From Candidatus Alistipes excrementipullorum (GTDB lineage: Bacteria > Bacteroidota > Bacteroidia > Bacteroidales > Rikenellaceae): a stretch of 8,041 nucleotides of DNA. Both the position numbers and the translations under genes were made by a program. The notes beneath the pieces were generated by a model. It searched no databases, was not told the origin of the DNA, and saw nothing but the letters and a program-made list of their open reading frames with translations. The DNA is taken from the NCBI GenBank assembly GCA_019113665.1, contig DXGW01000179.1, forward strand, positions 1-8,041, given 5' to 3'. Positions 7,001 to 8,041 of this stretch are shown here, in pieces; the stretch's first letter is position 1, and every line of letters begins with the position of its first letter.

Positions 7001-8032
7001 ATGACGACGAAAAAGGCGACGATAAAGGATATTGCGAATGAGGCGGGTGTTTCGATAGCTCTCGTTTCATTTGTCATGAGCAATCAGGGCAAGGATCCCG
7101 ATGAGCGGCTTTACAAGGTCAGCGAAGAGACTTCGCGCCGCATACTCGAGATTGCCAAAAGGCTCGACTATCACCCCAACAATGCCGCGCGCACATTGCG
7201 CCGCGGCAAGACCAATACCATCGGCGTCGTGCTTTCTGACATATCGAACAAGTTTTTTGCCGACATAGCGCGGTGCATCGAGGACCGCGCATACAAATAC
7301 GACTATACCGTTATCTTCGGATCGACGGACGAGAATGCGGCCAAACTCGAAAACCTTGTCAAGGTGCTTGTCGACAGAGGAATCGACGGTCTGATAATCG
7401 TGCCGTGTGCCGGCTCCGAGAAGTTCATCGCATCGGTGGCCGATTCGCATATACCGATGGTTCTCATGGACCGCAGCGTCGACAATGTAGATGTGAGCAC
7501 CGTTGTCCTGGACAACAGGGCGGCCTTGTCACTGGCCGTATCGACGCTGGTGGACAGCGGCTGTTCGCGTATCGAGATGATAGGTTACGACATGCCTCTT
7601 TCGAATGCCATTGAACGTGAGGAAGGGTATTGCCGGGCCATGGCCCGTTTCGGCCTTGAGGAGAATATTGCAGTCCATCGCATCGATTTCCGAAATATCG
7701 AGCAGCAGGTGCGTGAGGTTGTCGGAGAGGCGGTGGGCCGCGGTGTTGAGGCGTTTGTATTCGGGACCAACACACTGACCATATCAGGCCTGAAGGTGCT
7801 CGACAGCCTTGGCATAAAGGTTCCGGAGCAGGTCAGGGTGGTGGGTTTCGACGACAGCGAGGCTTTCGAACTGTACCGCACGTCGGTGGCCTATATCAGC
7901 CAGCCCATAGAGCAGTTCGGACAGGAGTCGTTCGACCTGCTGATGAAACATATCCGCAACAGGGATATGCAGAGTATGACTGTGACTCTCAAACCGCACC
8001 TTGTGGAAGGCAAATCATCGTCTAAAATTTGA
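7001..8032 (+). CDS. LacI-family transcriptional regulator
   Basis: This 343-residue protein is a sugar-responsive DNA-binding regulator. The N-terminal helix-turn-helix (about 7-26) has the family pattern ATIKDIANEAGVSIALVSFVMS. The hinge helix that enters the minor groove is at about 60-69 (NNAARTLRRGK). A periplasmic-binding-protein-like effector domain runs from about 72 to 335, with family blocks IGVVLSDISNKFFADI (74-89), GIDGLIIVP (127-135), FGTN (254-257) and VVGFDDSE (280-287). Between the recognition helix and helix 3 there are about seven more residues (around KDPDERLY, 31-38) than in LacI or PurR. The ATG at 7001 is chosen because it places the DNA-binding domain at the usual distance from the N-terminus and lies downstream of the predicted transcription start; an in-frame ATG at 6971 (353 residues) is the alternative. 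The effector is unknown. Its closeness to the fucI operon suggests a fucose-pathway or glycan-derived sugar, which is inference only. Confidence 0.93.
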   Translation: MTTKKATIKDIANEAGVSIALVSFVMSNQGKDPDERLYKVSEETSRRILEIAKRLDYHPNNAARTLRRGKTNTIGVVLSDISNKFFADIARCIEDRAYKYDYTVIFGSTDENAAKLENLVKVLVDRGIDGLIIVPCAGSEKFIASVADSHIPMVLMDRSVDNVDVSTVVLDNRAALSLAVSTLVDSGCSRIEMIGYDMPLSNAIEREEGYCRAMARFGLEENIAVHRIDFRNIEQQVREVVGEAVGRGVEAFVFGTNTLTISGLKVLDSLGIKVPEQVRVVGFDDSEAFELYRTSVAYISQPIEQFGQESFDLLMKHIRNRDMQSMTVTLKPHLVEGKSSSKI

Positions 8033-8041
8033 GAAGTTTCT

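Overview
The window looks like chromosomal DNA of a fairly GC-rich Bacteroidota, plausibly Alistipes or another Rikenellaceae. This is an inference from three things: the gene families present (exo-glycosidases of the gut glycan-degrading type, L-fucose isomerase), two sequences matching the Bacteroidota promoter (TTTG or near-TTTG, 19 nt, TAnnTTTG), and the lack of Shine-Dalgarno sequences before the genes. All genes are on the + strand. I see no mobile element, tRNA, rRNA or CRISPR array.

Region 1 (1-4613) is the 3' part of a glycan-use operon. It holds the C-terminal part of a GH2 glycosidase (start lies off the window), a secreted GH20 beta-hexosaminidase 2 nt downstream, and a full-length L-fucose isomerase 9 nt further on. 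A strong hairpin plus U-rich tail then ends the unit. The likely logic is that exported enzymes trim Gal- and GlcNAc-type sugars from fucosylated glycans such as mucin or milk oligosaccharides, and the cytoplasmic isomerase starts catabolism of the released L-fucose. No fucosidase, SusC/D pair, kinase or aldolase is in view.

Region 2 (4652-6855) is a separate two-gene unit with its own promoter and a short leader hairpin. It encodes a small protein with two membrane segments, followed by a 560-residue protein. The larger protein has a cytoplasmic cysteine-rich region of eight CxxC motifs resembling a doubled DnaJ zinc-finger domain, but no J domain, and a C-terminal membrane domain. I do not recognise a function for either; this pair is the least explained part of the window.

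Region 3 (6930-8032) is a LacI-family regulator with its own promoter. A perfect 7-2-7 inverted repeat fills the spacer between the two promoter elements and is a good candidate operator for autoregulation. Its nearness to fucI suggests, but does not show, that it responds to a sugar from this pathway.
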